The position numbers were made by a program, and so were the translations under genes. The notes under the pieces were generated by a model. The model was given only the letters and a program-made list of their open reading frames with translations. It did no database searches and was not told where the DNA came from. A DNA stretch of 6,133 bases from the NCBI GenBank assembly GCA_049794535.1, contig JBARCX010000042.1, forward strand, positions 1 through 6,133, given 5' to 3'. Positions 1 to 4,743 of the stretch are shown piece after piece (within the stretch, counting starts at the first letter, position 1; every line of letters starts with the position of its first letter). The stretch is from JBARCX01 sp049794535 (GTDB lineage Bacteria; Pseudomonadota; Gammaproteobacteria; Xanthomonadales; Rhodanobacteraceae).

Positions 1-74
1 TTTCGAACCCCTGCCGGGGTCCGAGTCACCTTTCTTTGCTGGCCCAAAGAAACGTAACCCAAAGAAATGGCCTT
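1..74. repeat. Left arm of a 74-bp inverted repeat (interspersed repeat family)
   Basis: This stretch reappears in reverse complement at 377-450. By eye 69 of 74 positions match, and the inner 54 bp (21-74 against 377-430) differ at one base only. The arm has a regular internal layout: TTTCTTTG at 31-38 followed by two copies of CCCAAAGAAA at 43-52 and 58-67, 15 bp apart. The window begins inside the arm, so the outer edge of the element is not visible. Arms of this wording recur between genes in xanthomonad genomes as far as I recall; that part is memory and not something the window shows. No transposase or target-site duplication can be seen. Confidence 0.85.
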
Positions 75-376
75 ATAAGCTCATAGCGATATGTGGGATA
101 CGAGCCTGTAGGGCGGGGCCAGATGGATAGGGCGCGTTCCACGGTCATGCGCAGCCGCTATACCGCAACGCGCCGAAACGAAGAGGGTTTAAGGCGGAGG
201 GGTTGCCGTGATATCAGCCGGCTGGATTAAACGCCTCGACCCTCGGCCAGAACCGCTTTAAGTCCTCGCCGCCTCGGCGCGGTGCGGTGTAGCCGCATTG
301 TCTAACCTTGGGTAGCGGACTATCCGATTGCGTGAATCTTCCAACGCTTCTATCCCCCGGAGTGCTACCAGCTCGA
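75..376. other. Gene-free interior between the inverted arms
   Basis: I see no credible gene in these 302 bases. They are GC-rich and hold several self-complementary stretches. GGCGCGTT (131-138) pairs with AACGCGCC (167-174) and encloses CGGT/ACCG (142-145/162-165). The stretch 189-197 pairs with 253-261 with one G-T wobble. CAGCCGGCTG (215-224) is a perfect palindrome, and CGCCG/CGGCG lie at 267-271/275-279. Next to each arm the sequence keeps weak similarity for about 20-30 bp more, so the ancestral arms were probably longer. Some of this pairing is expected by chance at high GC. Confidence 0.55.
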
Positions 377-450
377 AAGGCCATTTCTTTGGGTTACGTT
401 TCTTTGGGCCAACAAAGAAAGGTGACTCGGCCGCCGGCAGGTGGTCGAAA
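377..450. repeat. Right arm of the 74-bp inverted repeat
   Basis: This is the reverse complement of 1-74 with five mismatches, four of them in the outer 20 bp. Its outer end (TCGAAA at 445-450) runs directly into the first copy of the 53-bp module at 445-497, so arm and module appear to belong to one composite repeat. Short open frames cross this arm in several readings, but their peptides are simply translations of the repeat. Confidence 0.85.
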
Positions 451-497
451 CGCCCGCCGCGTAGGCGACCCACTGGCGATACCGCGCGGTTGTCGCG
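445..497. repeat. 53-bp hairpin module, copy A
   Basis: This matches 537-589 in direct orientation at 45 of 53 positions. Two small hairpins are visible. CGCC (455-458) pairs with GGCG (464-467) around the loop GCGTA. GCGATA (476-481) pairs with TGTCGC (491-496) across a 9-nt loop, with one wobble pair at 480/492. Both foldings are kept in copy B despite base changes. Confidence 0.75.
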
Positions 498-536
498 CTA
501 CCGCAAGCCCCTTTATCCCAACCTTTACACAACTGA

Positions 537-589
537 TCGAAACGCCCGCTGCGTAAGCGGCCCACTGGCGATATCGCTCAATTATCGCG
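537..589. repeat. 53-bp hairpin module, copy B
   Basis: This is a second, direct copy of the module at 445-497, 92 bp downstream and not attached to an arm. CCGCT (546-550) pairs with AGCGG (556-560) around the same GCGTA loop. GCGATA (568-573) pairs with TATCGC (583-588) around a 9-nt loop. The inner pair of the first hairpin is C-G in copy A and T-A here, so pairing is preserved. The copy ends 9 bp before the terminator stem of the dehydrogenase gene. Confidence 0.75.
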
Positions 590-598
590 ACCACAAAA

Positions 599-625
599 AA
601 AGCCCCCGGCAACACCGAGGGCTTT
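599..625 (-). terminator. Intrinsic terminator of the leucine dehydrogenase gene
   Basis: Read on the minus strand, a stem AAAGCCC (625-619) and GGGCTTT (605-599) forms with an internal CGG/CCG extension (607-609/615-617), one C-A mismatch and a CAACA-type loop. It is followed by a run of seven Ts (601-595). It lies about 30 bp beyond the stop codon of the dehydrogenase at 655, the position expected for its Rho-independent terminator. Confidence 0.85.
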
Positions 626-654
626 CCAATCCAAAACACAACAACTAACAGCGA

Positions 655-1758
655 TTACTGACCGCGCATGCGACCAGCAAAACGCGGACCGTTATTACCC
701 ATCGTCGGCAGCTTGATCTTGCCAATCGACGCAATGCGCTCCTCAGCCAGGCGATCGGCAGCCTTGTAGGTCGGCACGCCCTCGGTCTTGCTGATCTCGA
801 AGATGCGACCCAGGTTGTAATAGATCGTGCGCATCATGCGCATCGCACGCTCGCGGTTGTAACCGTCGATTTCCAGCGACACGTTCATCACGCCACCGGC
901 GTTGACGGCGTAGTCCGGTGCGTACAGCACGCCACGGCGCTGCAGCTCGTCGCCGATTTCGTCGGTAGCCAGCTGGTTGTTGGCGGCGCCGCAGATGATC
1001 TTCGCCTTGATGCGGTCGATCGTCTGCGCGTTGACGGTGCCACCCAGTGCGCACGGCGAGTACACGTCGGCGTCGACGTCGTAGATCTCATCTAGGCCCA
1101 CGGCTTCGCAACCCAGCTCGTCGACGCAGCGCTGCACGGCATCTTTGTTGATGTCGGTGACGAACACCTTGGCGCCCTGTTCGCGCAGCAGCTTGATGAA
1201 CTCGCTGCCCACGTGGCCGCAGCCCTGCACGGCGAAGCTGTACTTGCCCACGTCTTCGTTGCCGTGCTTGAACTGCAGTGCAGCCATCAGGCCCTGCAGC
1301 GTGCCGAACGCGGTGAACGGCGACGGGTCGCCCGAGCCGCCATGCACCTGGTGCACGCCGGTCACGTATTCGGTTTCACGGAACACGTATTCCATATCGT
1401 TGACGTCGATACCGACGTCTTCGGCGGTGATGTAGCGGCCGTTCAACGAGTTGACGAAGCGGCCGAACGCACGGAACAGCGCCTCGGACTTGTCCTTGCT
1501 CGGATCGCCGATGATCACAGCCTTGCCGCCGCCCAAGTTCAGGCCGGCTACGGCGTTCTTGAAGGTCATGCCGCGCGACAGACGCAGCACGTCGTTCACC
1601 GCGTCCTGCTCAGTCTTGTACGGCCACATGCGCAGACCGCCGAGCGCAGGGCCCAGCACCGTGTTGTGGATCGCGATGATGGCCTTCAGGCCGGCGTCTT
1701 TGTTGTGGCAGAAGACGACTTCTTCGTGACCCGTTTTGGCGATGGTTTCGAAAATCAT
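655..1758 (-). CDS. Leucine dehydrogenase (Glu/Leu/Phe/Val dehydrogenase family)
   Basis: This encodes a 367-residue cytoplasmic NAD-dependent amino-acid dehydrogenase that oxidatively deaminates branched-chain amino acids to 2-oxo acids and ammonium, reversibly. The N-terminal substrate domain carries LGPALGGLRMW (35-45), MTFKN with Lys67, and GLNLGGGK with catalytic Lys79, followed by TAEDVG with Asp114. The C-terminal Rossmann domain has GCGHVG (179-184) and Asp202 at the end of the second strand, as expected for NAD. Leu39, Ala112, Val290 and Val293 correspond to the hydrophobic pocket of Bacillus leucine dehydrogenase, and GLNLGGGK argues against phenylalanine dehydrogenase. Length is normal for the family (about 364-370). 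The ATG at 1758 is preceded by GGAG at 1773-1770, 11 nt away, slightly long. The gene is monocistronic, with terminators on both sides. In xanthomonads such an enzyme could feed branched-chain acyl primers; this is inference. Confidence 0.93.
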   Translation of the reverse strand: MIFETIAKTGHEEVVFCHNKDAGLKAIIAIHNTVLGPALGGLRMWPYKTEQDAVNDVLRLSRGMTFKNAVAGLNLGGGKAVIIGDPSKDKSEALFRAFGRFVNSLNGRYITAEDVGIDVNDMEYVFRETEYVTGVHQVHGGSGDPSPFTAFGTLQGLMAALQFKHGNEDVGKYSFAVQGCGHVGSEFIKLLREQGAKVFVTDINKDAVQRCVDELGCEAVGLDEIYDVDADVYSPCALGGTVNAQTIDRIKAKIICGAANNQLATDEIGDELQRRGVLYAPDYAVNAGGVMNVSLEIDGYNRERAMRMMRTIYYNLGRIFEISKTEGVPTYKAADRLAEERIASIGKIKLPTMGNNGPRFAGRMRGQ

Positions 1759-1862
1759 TGGAACGTTGACTCCACGTATTCCGGCGCCGGGGAGGGCGCC
1801 TACAGGATGGAGGCGGGATCGATCCAGTGCGGCCCCGCCAAGGGCAATCGTCTGAAACTCAA

Positions 1863-1883
1863 AGCCCCAGCAGGGGCTGGGGC
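1863..1883 (-). promoter_or_regulatory. GC-rich hairpin in the dehydrogenase leader, terminator-like
   Basis: GCCCCAG (1864-1870) is perfectly complementary to CTGGGGC (1877-1883). An alternative pairing, AGCCCC (1863-1868) with GGGGCT (1873-1878), is followed on the minus strand by TTTGAGTTT, a weak T-rich tract. It lies 105 bp upstream of the dehydrogenase start and downstream of the previous gene's terminator. If the promoter lies between 1884 and 1974, this hairpin is in the 5' leader. I see no ATG-started leader peptide between the hairpin and the gene. Regulatory function is not shown. Confidence 0.3.
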
Positions 1884-1974
1884 GATGTAGTAATTCTCCG
1901 ATTTTAGTACGTTGCGATTACAGATTGCTGCCGCGGCGCAGCAAAGTGCACGCATATGGATCGATCAAATCAAA

Positions 1975-2003
1975 GAAAACGCCCCGACGTGCGGGGCGTT
2001 TTC
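1975..2003 (-). terminator. Strong bidirectional intrinsic terminator
   Basis: GAAAACGCCCC (1975-1985) pairs perfectly with GGGGCGTTTTC (1993-2003), with one further G-C pair inside and a 5-nt loop. T-rich sequence flanks it on both strands: GTTTTT after 2003 on the plus strand, and TTTGATTT on the minus strand. It sits about 35 bp beyond the stop of the lipoprotein gene at 2039 and most likely ends that minus-strand transcript. No plus-strand gene precedes it. Confidence 0.9.
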
Positions 2004-2038
2004 GTTTTTCAGATCAGGTGTGCTGATCAGGGCTTGGC

Positions 2039-2392
2039 TTAGCCAGCAACCCAGACGCCCACATGCAGATGCCAGCCGTCGTTGCGCTGTTCCCAATGCG
2101 GATGCACGTAGTGGTAGCCAGGGCGACCCTGCTCCCAGTGACCATGCATAACGACGTAGCGCTGGCCGTTCCAGTGCCAGTAACCGCGGGCCCACACATA
2201 GCCGGGACGCGGCGGCGGAATTTCTTCCACGATCTGCACCGGCGGCGGCTGCGGTGCAATGACTTCCACCACCTGCGGCTGCTCGACGATCACCGGGCGC
2301 GGATGATGATAAACCGGCTGCTCTACAACACAGCCTGCTGTCAGGGCGGTAGCGGTGACGACGGCTGATAGGGCAACACGACGAAGCGACAT
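2039..2392 (-). CDS. YXWGXW-repeat lipoprotein
   Basis: This encodes a 117-residue envelope protein. The N-terminus SLRRVALSAVV is a short basic plus hydrophobic signal, followed by the lipobox-like LTAGC with Cys21 as predicted lipidated residue. The -3 residue is Thr, which is less usual. A Pro/Val/Gln/Glu-rich linker (about 31-61) leads to a C-terminal domain rich in Trp, Tyr, Gly and His (about 62-117) with repeated W/Y-G-x-W patterns such as GYVWARGYWHW, the YXWGXW (BcpO-related) repeat type. Its role is unknown; family members are small exported proteins. The ATG at 2392 is chosen over an upstream TTG at 2407 because AAGGA at 2402-2398 lies 5 nt before it, and this site would be partly covered by the TTG reading. 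It is a paralogue of the next gene upstream (2528-2857) and in the same orientation, so possibly co-transcribed. Confidence 0.8.
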   Translation of the reverse strand: MSLRRVALSAVVTATALTAGCVVEQPVYHHPRPVIVEQPQVVEVIAPQPPPVQIVEEIPPPRPGYVWARGYWHWNGQRYVVMHGHWEQGRPGYHYVHPHWEQRNDGWHLHVGVWVAG

Positions 2393-2397
2393 AAATT

Positions 2398-2402
2398 TCC
2401 TT
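2398..2402 (-). promoter_or_regulatory. Ribosome binding site deciding the lipoprotein start
   Basis: The minus strand reads AAGGA here, 5 nt before the ATG at 2392. It gives textbook spacing for that ATG and none for the in-frame TTG five codons upstream. Confidence 0.75.
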
Positions 2403-2478
2403 GGCAAAGGTTTAAGTAAGCAACCAGGGTTGGTCGGGCGCAGTTAGACGTAACTCAACTTGCGATTGGCTTTCGTGC

Positions 2479-2521
2479 AGATCGCCCGTAAAACGCAGGT
2501 TATTGCGCGTTCGGGCGATCT
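2479..2521 (-). terminator. Long intercistronic hairpin lacking a U-tract
   Basis: AGATCGCCCG (2479-2488) is perfectly complementary to CGGGCGATCT (2512-2521). Inside, AACGC (2492-2496) can pair with GCGTT (2507-2511), leaving a small bulge. The structure begins 6 bp after the stop codon of the secreted YXWGXW gene (2528). Downstream on the minus strand there is no run of Ts, so it is not a canonical intrinsic terminator. It may be a 3'-end stabilising or processing hairpin, or a partial terminator before the lipoprotein gene. The stem itself is certain; its role is not. Confidence 0.55.
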
Positions 2522-2527
2522 CACGTT

Positions 2528-2857
2528 TTAGCGGCCCCAGCCACCATCGCGGTAATGCCAGCCATCACGACCTTGCGACCAGCCACCCGGGATGTAGCGA
2601 TAGCCCGGGCGTGCGCGCATCCAGTAGCCACCTACCCAAACATGACGACGGAAGCGTGGGTCCCAACGCCAATAACCCGGTGCCCACGCGTAACCCATGC
2701 GCGGTGGCGGTACGCGTTCAAAACGCGGCGGCGGCGGTGCTACGCCGATACCTACGCCAACGTAAACCTGTGCAGAAGCCGGTGGCGTGTAACTCACGCT
2801 GGCGAAGGCCAGGCCAATGGCGCCGAGCAGGGCCAACTTGCGGGTCGTGCTGATCAT
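2528..2857 (-). CDS. Secreted YXWGXW-repeat protein
   Basis: This encodes a 109-residue protein with a clear Sec signal peptide: basic TTRK (4-7), a hydrophobic core (about 8-22) and an ASAQ cleavage site after Ala29. There is no lipobox cysteine, so it is predicted to be periplasmic or released. The mature part opens with VYVGVGIGV (31-39) and a Pro-rich stretch, then an aromatic domain from PPPR (50-53) with GYAWAPGYWRW and further W/Y-G-x-W units ending in DGGWGR. The domain aligns along its length with that of the lipoprotein at 2039-2392 (shared PPPRxGYxWAxGYWxW, then RPGYxY and DGWH), showing a tandem duplication. The ATG at 2857 has GGAG at 2867-2864, 6 nt upstream. Biochemical function is unknown; an envelope or matrix role is only a guess from the family. 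Confidence 0.82.
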   Translation of the reverse strand: MISTTRKLALLGAIGLAFASVSYTPPASAQVYVGVGIGVAPPPPRFERVPPPRMGYAWAPGYWRWDPRFRRHVWVGGYWMRARPGYRYIPGGWSQGRDGWHYRDGGWGR

Positions 2858-2872
2858 GGTGGTCTCCGTCCG

Positions 2873-2891
2873 GCACCGCGATATGCGGTGC
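2873..2891. promoter_or_regulatory. Perfect 19-bp inverted repeat upstream of the secreted protein gene
   Basis: GCACCGC (2873-2879) and GCGGTGC (2885-2891) form a perfect 7-bp inverted repeat around GATAT. It lies 5 bp upstream of the ribosome binding site of the minus-strand gene at 2857. Two readings are possible: an operator bound by a dimeric regulator, for which the divergent TetR protein is the obvious candidate, or a hairpin in the 5' untranslated region affecting translation. Nothing in the window decides between them. Confidence 0.4.
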
Positions 2892-2946
2892 GTATGAAAG
2901 AAAACGTTGCGCGTAAAACCTTGTTGACGGGAGTTACATCGGCTCG

Positions 2947-2966
2947 TTCAGCTTGCAGTGGCTGAA
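2947..2966. promoter_or_regulatory. Imperfect palindrome in the divergent intergenic region
   Basis: TTCAGC (2947-2952) is complementary to GCTGAA (2961-2966) across 8 bp, with one further matching pair outside (2945/2968). It lies about 80 bp before the TetR start, within the size range of TetR-family operators, and could be an autoregulatory site. A 6-bp inverted repeat in a region of about 190 bp can also occur by chance. I could not identify convincing -35/-10 boxes around it. Confidence 0.25.
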
Positions 2967-3044
2967 TGACAGGGGATTGACGGTCGCAGCTCGACGGCTC
3001 GTGGGTCTTGAAAAAGAACGAACGGTCGTGCTATTTATGTGGCA

Positions 3045-3647
3045 ATGGAAACCTCAGCCACCACCGGAAAGCGCGCGGCAACGCGCGAAGTCATCCTCGA
3101 TCACGCGTATGCCTTGGCGAGTCGCGACGGACTCGAGGGTTTGTCGATCGGCACGTTGGCCACCGACGTGGGCATGTCAAAAAGTGGCGTGTTTGCACAC
3201 TTCGGTTCGCGCGAAGAGCTGCAGCTTGCTGTGCTGCATACCGGTGCTCGCCGCTTCATGGAAAAAATTCTGCTACCTGCGTTGAAACATCCGCGCGGTT
3301 TGCCGCGTTTGCGCGCCATCGTGGCGAACTGGTTCGAATGGGGGCGTGAGCATCAGAGTGGTTGTGTGTTGCTCTCCGCCGTCAGCGAATACGACGGTCG
3401 TGATGGTGTGATGCGCGACGGCGTAGTGGAGCAACAGGGTGGCTGGCGCGGTGAACTTGAAAAAGCCGTGATGCAGGCCGTGGCGGAAGGACACCTGCAC
3501 GCCAACACCGACCCCGATCAACTCGCCTTTGAGATTTACGCACTCATGCTCGGCTTGCATCACGACGCCGGGCTATACGGTTTTGACGAGGCAAGCCGAC
3601 GTACCGCGGCGGCCTTTGAGCGCCTGTGGCGCAGCTGGCAATCCTGA
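3045..3647 (+). CDS. TetR/AcrR-family transcriptional regulator
   Basis: This encodes a 200-residue DNA-binding repressor-type protein. The N-terminal TetR domain spans about residues 11-60: a first helix REVILDHAYALASRDG, then the helix-turn-helix LSIGTLATDVGMSKSGVFAHFGSR in two parts (33-44 and 45-56), with the family hallmark G-x-x-x-S-K-x-G-V-F-x-H-F. The rest is an all-helical ligand/dimer domain (about 70-197), whose ligand cannot be predicted. Length is typical. I chose the ATG at 3045; an in-frame GTG at 3039 would add two residues. Neither has a good Shine-Dalgarno sequence, suggesting weak translation. The hydrolase gene follows after 11 nt, so the two are probably co-transcribed and the regulator most likely controls this operon, possibly through the inverted repeats upstream. 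Confidence 0.9.
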   Translation: METSATTGKRAATREVILDHAYALASRDGLEGLSIGTLATDVGMSKSGVFAHFGSREELQLAVLHTGARRFMEKILLPALKHPRGLPRLRAIVANWFEWGREHQSGCVLLSAVSEYDGRDGVMRDGVVEQQGGWRGELEKAVMQAVAEGHLHANTDPDQLAFEIYALMLGLHHDAGLYGFDEASRRTAAAFERLWRSWQS

Positions 3648-3649
3648 GG
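3646..3649 (+). promoter_or_regulatory. Ribosome binding site overlapping the TetR stop codon
   Basis: GAGG at 3646-3649 shares its first two bases with the TGA stop of the regulator (3645-3647) and lies 9 nt before the hydrolase ATG at 3659. It supports that ATG over an in-frame GTG at 3626 inside the regulator gene, and it suggests translational coupling. Confidence 0.6.
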
Positions 3650-3658
3650 CCCCTCCCC

Positions 3659-4561
3659 ATGTCTACCCTCATGAATCACCTCAAACTCTCCACCGTGCGC
3701 GCCGGCTTCGTGCTGGGCGGCCGGTTCGCTCCCAAGCACACGGTGGATCGTGCGGCGAGCTTGTTCTCCACGCCATTCCCAAGCAGTCGCACACGCGCAA
3801 ACGCAGCGCAGGGCGATAGCGACATGCAGCGCGGCGAACTCACCGTCAATGGTGAAACCATCGCCACGTATGTATGGGGTGATCCATCGCGTCAGCCATA
3901 CGCCTTGCTGGTGCACGGGTGGTCCAGCTTCGGTCTGCGCTTTATGCCGTGGGTAGCGAAGCTGCGTGCGTTGGGATACGCCGTGGTGACGTTCGATCAA
4001 CCGGGTCACGGTCGCAGCACAGGCAAGCTGTGTACGTTGCCGGAATTCAGCGACACCGTTCGCGCGGTCGGTCGGCATTTCGGCCACGCCGCACTGGCTG
4101 TGGCGCACTCGCTCGGTGGTCCCGCCGTTACATTCGCGCAGGATGAAAACTGGAGCGCGGATACACTGATCCTGCTCGCCCCGGCTGCCGACATTGGCGC
4201 CGCCGCAGGACGCTTCTTCCGCTTCGTCCGCCTCGGCGAACATCTGCGCGAGCCATTTTTCGCGTGGCACAAACGGCGTACCGGCATCGACGCCAAGGAT
4301 CTGCGGATCGAACCTAAAGTGCGCACCTTCGGTCAGCGCGGTTTGGTGGTGCATGACCTAGACGACAAAGAAGTGCCATGGTCGGAAGGTGAGCGCTACG
4401 CCCAGCACTGGCCGCGTGCGCGTCTGCTTACGACAAGTGGTTTAGGTCATCACCGCATACTCGATGCGCCTGAAGTGATCGAGGCGTCGCTCGCGTTTCT
4501 GCGTGGTGAAGAAGTGGGGAGCCGGGTGATTGGAAGCGTCGAGCTTTCGCTTTGTATTTGA
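3659..4561 (+). CDS. Alpha/beta-fold hydrolase
   Basis: This encodes a 300-residue hydrolase of the esterase/lipase-like alpha/beta superfamily, predicted cytoplasmic (no signal peptide recognised). After an N-terminal extension of about 55 residues, the fold starts with GELTVNGETIATYVWG (59-74). It continues with the oxyanion-loop motif LLVHGWSS (83-90), FDQPGHGRS (112-120), the nucleophile elbow AHSLGG with Ser151, HDLDDKEVP with Asp236 as likely catalytic acid, and GLGHHRIL with His264. The triad Ser151-Asp236-His264 is therefore complete. The residue before the His of the elbow is Ala rather than Gly, a common variant. The region between Ala176 and about 225 is the likely cap and substrate-determining part. 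The substrate cannot be predicted. It is the second gene of an operon with the TetR regulator, which suggests that it is induced by a compound the regulator senses, perhaps its substrate. Confidence 0.88.
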   Translation: MSTLMNHLKLSTVRAGFVLGGRFAPKHTVDRAASLFSTPFPSSRTRANAAQGDSDMQRGELTVNGETIATYVWGDPSRQPYALLVHGWSSFGLRFMPWVAKLRALGYAVVTFDQPGHGRSTGKLCTLPEFSDTVRAVGRHFGHAALAVAHSLGGPAVTFAQDENWSADTLILLAPAADIGAAAGRFFRFVRLGEHLREPFFAWHKRRTGIDAKDLRIEPKVRTFGQRGLVVHDLDDKEVPWSEGERYAQHWPRARLLTTSGLGHHRILDAPEVIEASLAFLRGEEVGSRVIGSVELSLCI

Positions 4562-4590
4562 GCGTTTGAGAACGCCTACACCGTAGGAAT

Positions 4591-4635
4591 CCCTCTCCCT
4601 TCGGGAGAGGGTGCCGGCAGGCGGGTGAGGGTGCG
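4591..4635. repeat. CCCTCTCCC/GGGAGAGGG hairpin element, copy 1
   Basis: A perfect 9-bp hairpin (4591-4599 with 4603-4611, loop TTC) is followed by TGCCGGCAGGC and then a G-rich tail at 4623-4635. The 21-bp hairpin core and 12 of 13 bases of the tail recur in inverted orientation at 4688-4725. The spacer between core and tail is 11 nt here but 4 nt in copy 2. No T-run follows, so it is not a canonical terminator. Elements with this wording are common between genes in many proteobacteria, REP-like in behaviour; that is recollection. Confidence 0.75.
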
Positions 4636-4687
4636 ATCGAAGCGAATAGCCTAATGACTGCGCGAGCTTTAGATCTCGCTATATCCC

Positions 4688-4726
4688 CGAACCCTCACCC
4701 CAACCCCTCTCCCGAAGGGAGAGGGG
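4688..4726. repeat. CCCTCTCCC/GGGAGAGGG hairpin element, copy 2 (inverted)
   Basis: CCCCTCTCCC (4704-4713) pairs with GGGAGAGGGG (4717-4726) around GAA. The tail lies on the left (4688-4700), so the two copies face each other tail to tail across about 52 bp and form a doublet between the convergent hydrolase and symporter genes. The spacer holds a small GCGAG/CTCGC inverted repeat (4662-4666/4675-4679). A doublet at a convergent junction may help end transcription from both sides, but this is inference. Confidence 0.75.
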
Positions 4727-4743
4727 CTTACAAAGCATTACCG

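Noticed and set aside
258..473. Minus-strand open frame of 71 codons through the right arm of the inverted repeat
   Set aside because: Its peptide is largely a translation of the repeated arm, other frames across the same repeat are also open, and the inverted structure explains the sequence better. Similar peptides may be annotated as hypothetical proteins elsewhere because the repeat is widespread.
445..589. CRISPR-like array
   Set aside because: There are only two direct copies, they differ at eight positions, and each is itself a double hairpin. No further units or cas genes are present.
308..648. Overlapping plus- and minus-strand open frames of 66-106 codons in the hairpin-module region
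   Set aside because: They overlap each other in several frames, follow the repeats, run into the terminator hairpin and show no recognisable domain or ribosome site.
1213..1890. Plus-strand open frame of 225 codons opposite the leucine dehydrogenase
   Set aside because: It is antisense to a well-supported enzyme gene in GC-rich DNA, where such shadow frames are usual, and its composition matches no family I know.
3626..3658. Upstream GTG start for the hydrolase inside the TetR gene
   Set aside because: It would add 11 residues read from the regulator's coding sequence. The ATG at 3659 has a ribosome site at good spacing.
3560..4354. Minus-strand open frame of 264 codons opposite the hydrolase
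   Set aside because: It is the antisense shadow of a hydrolase with a complete catalytic triad and overlaps the regulator's end.
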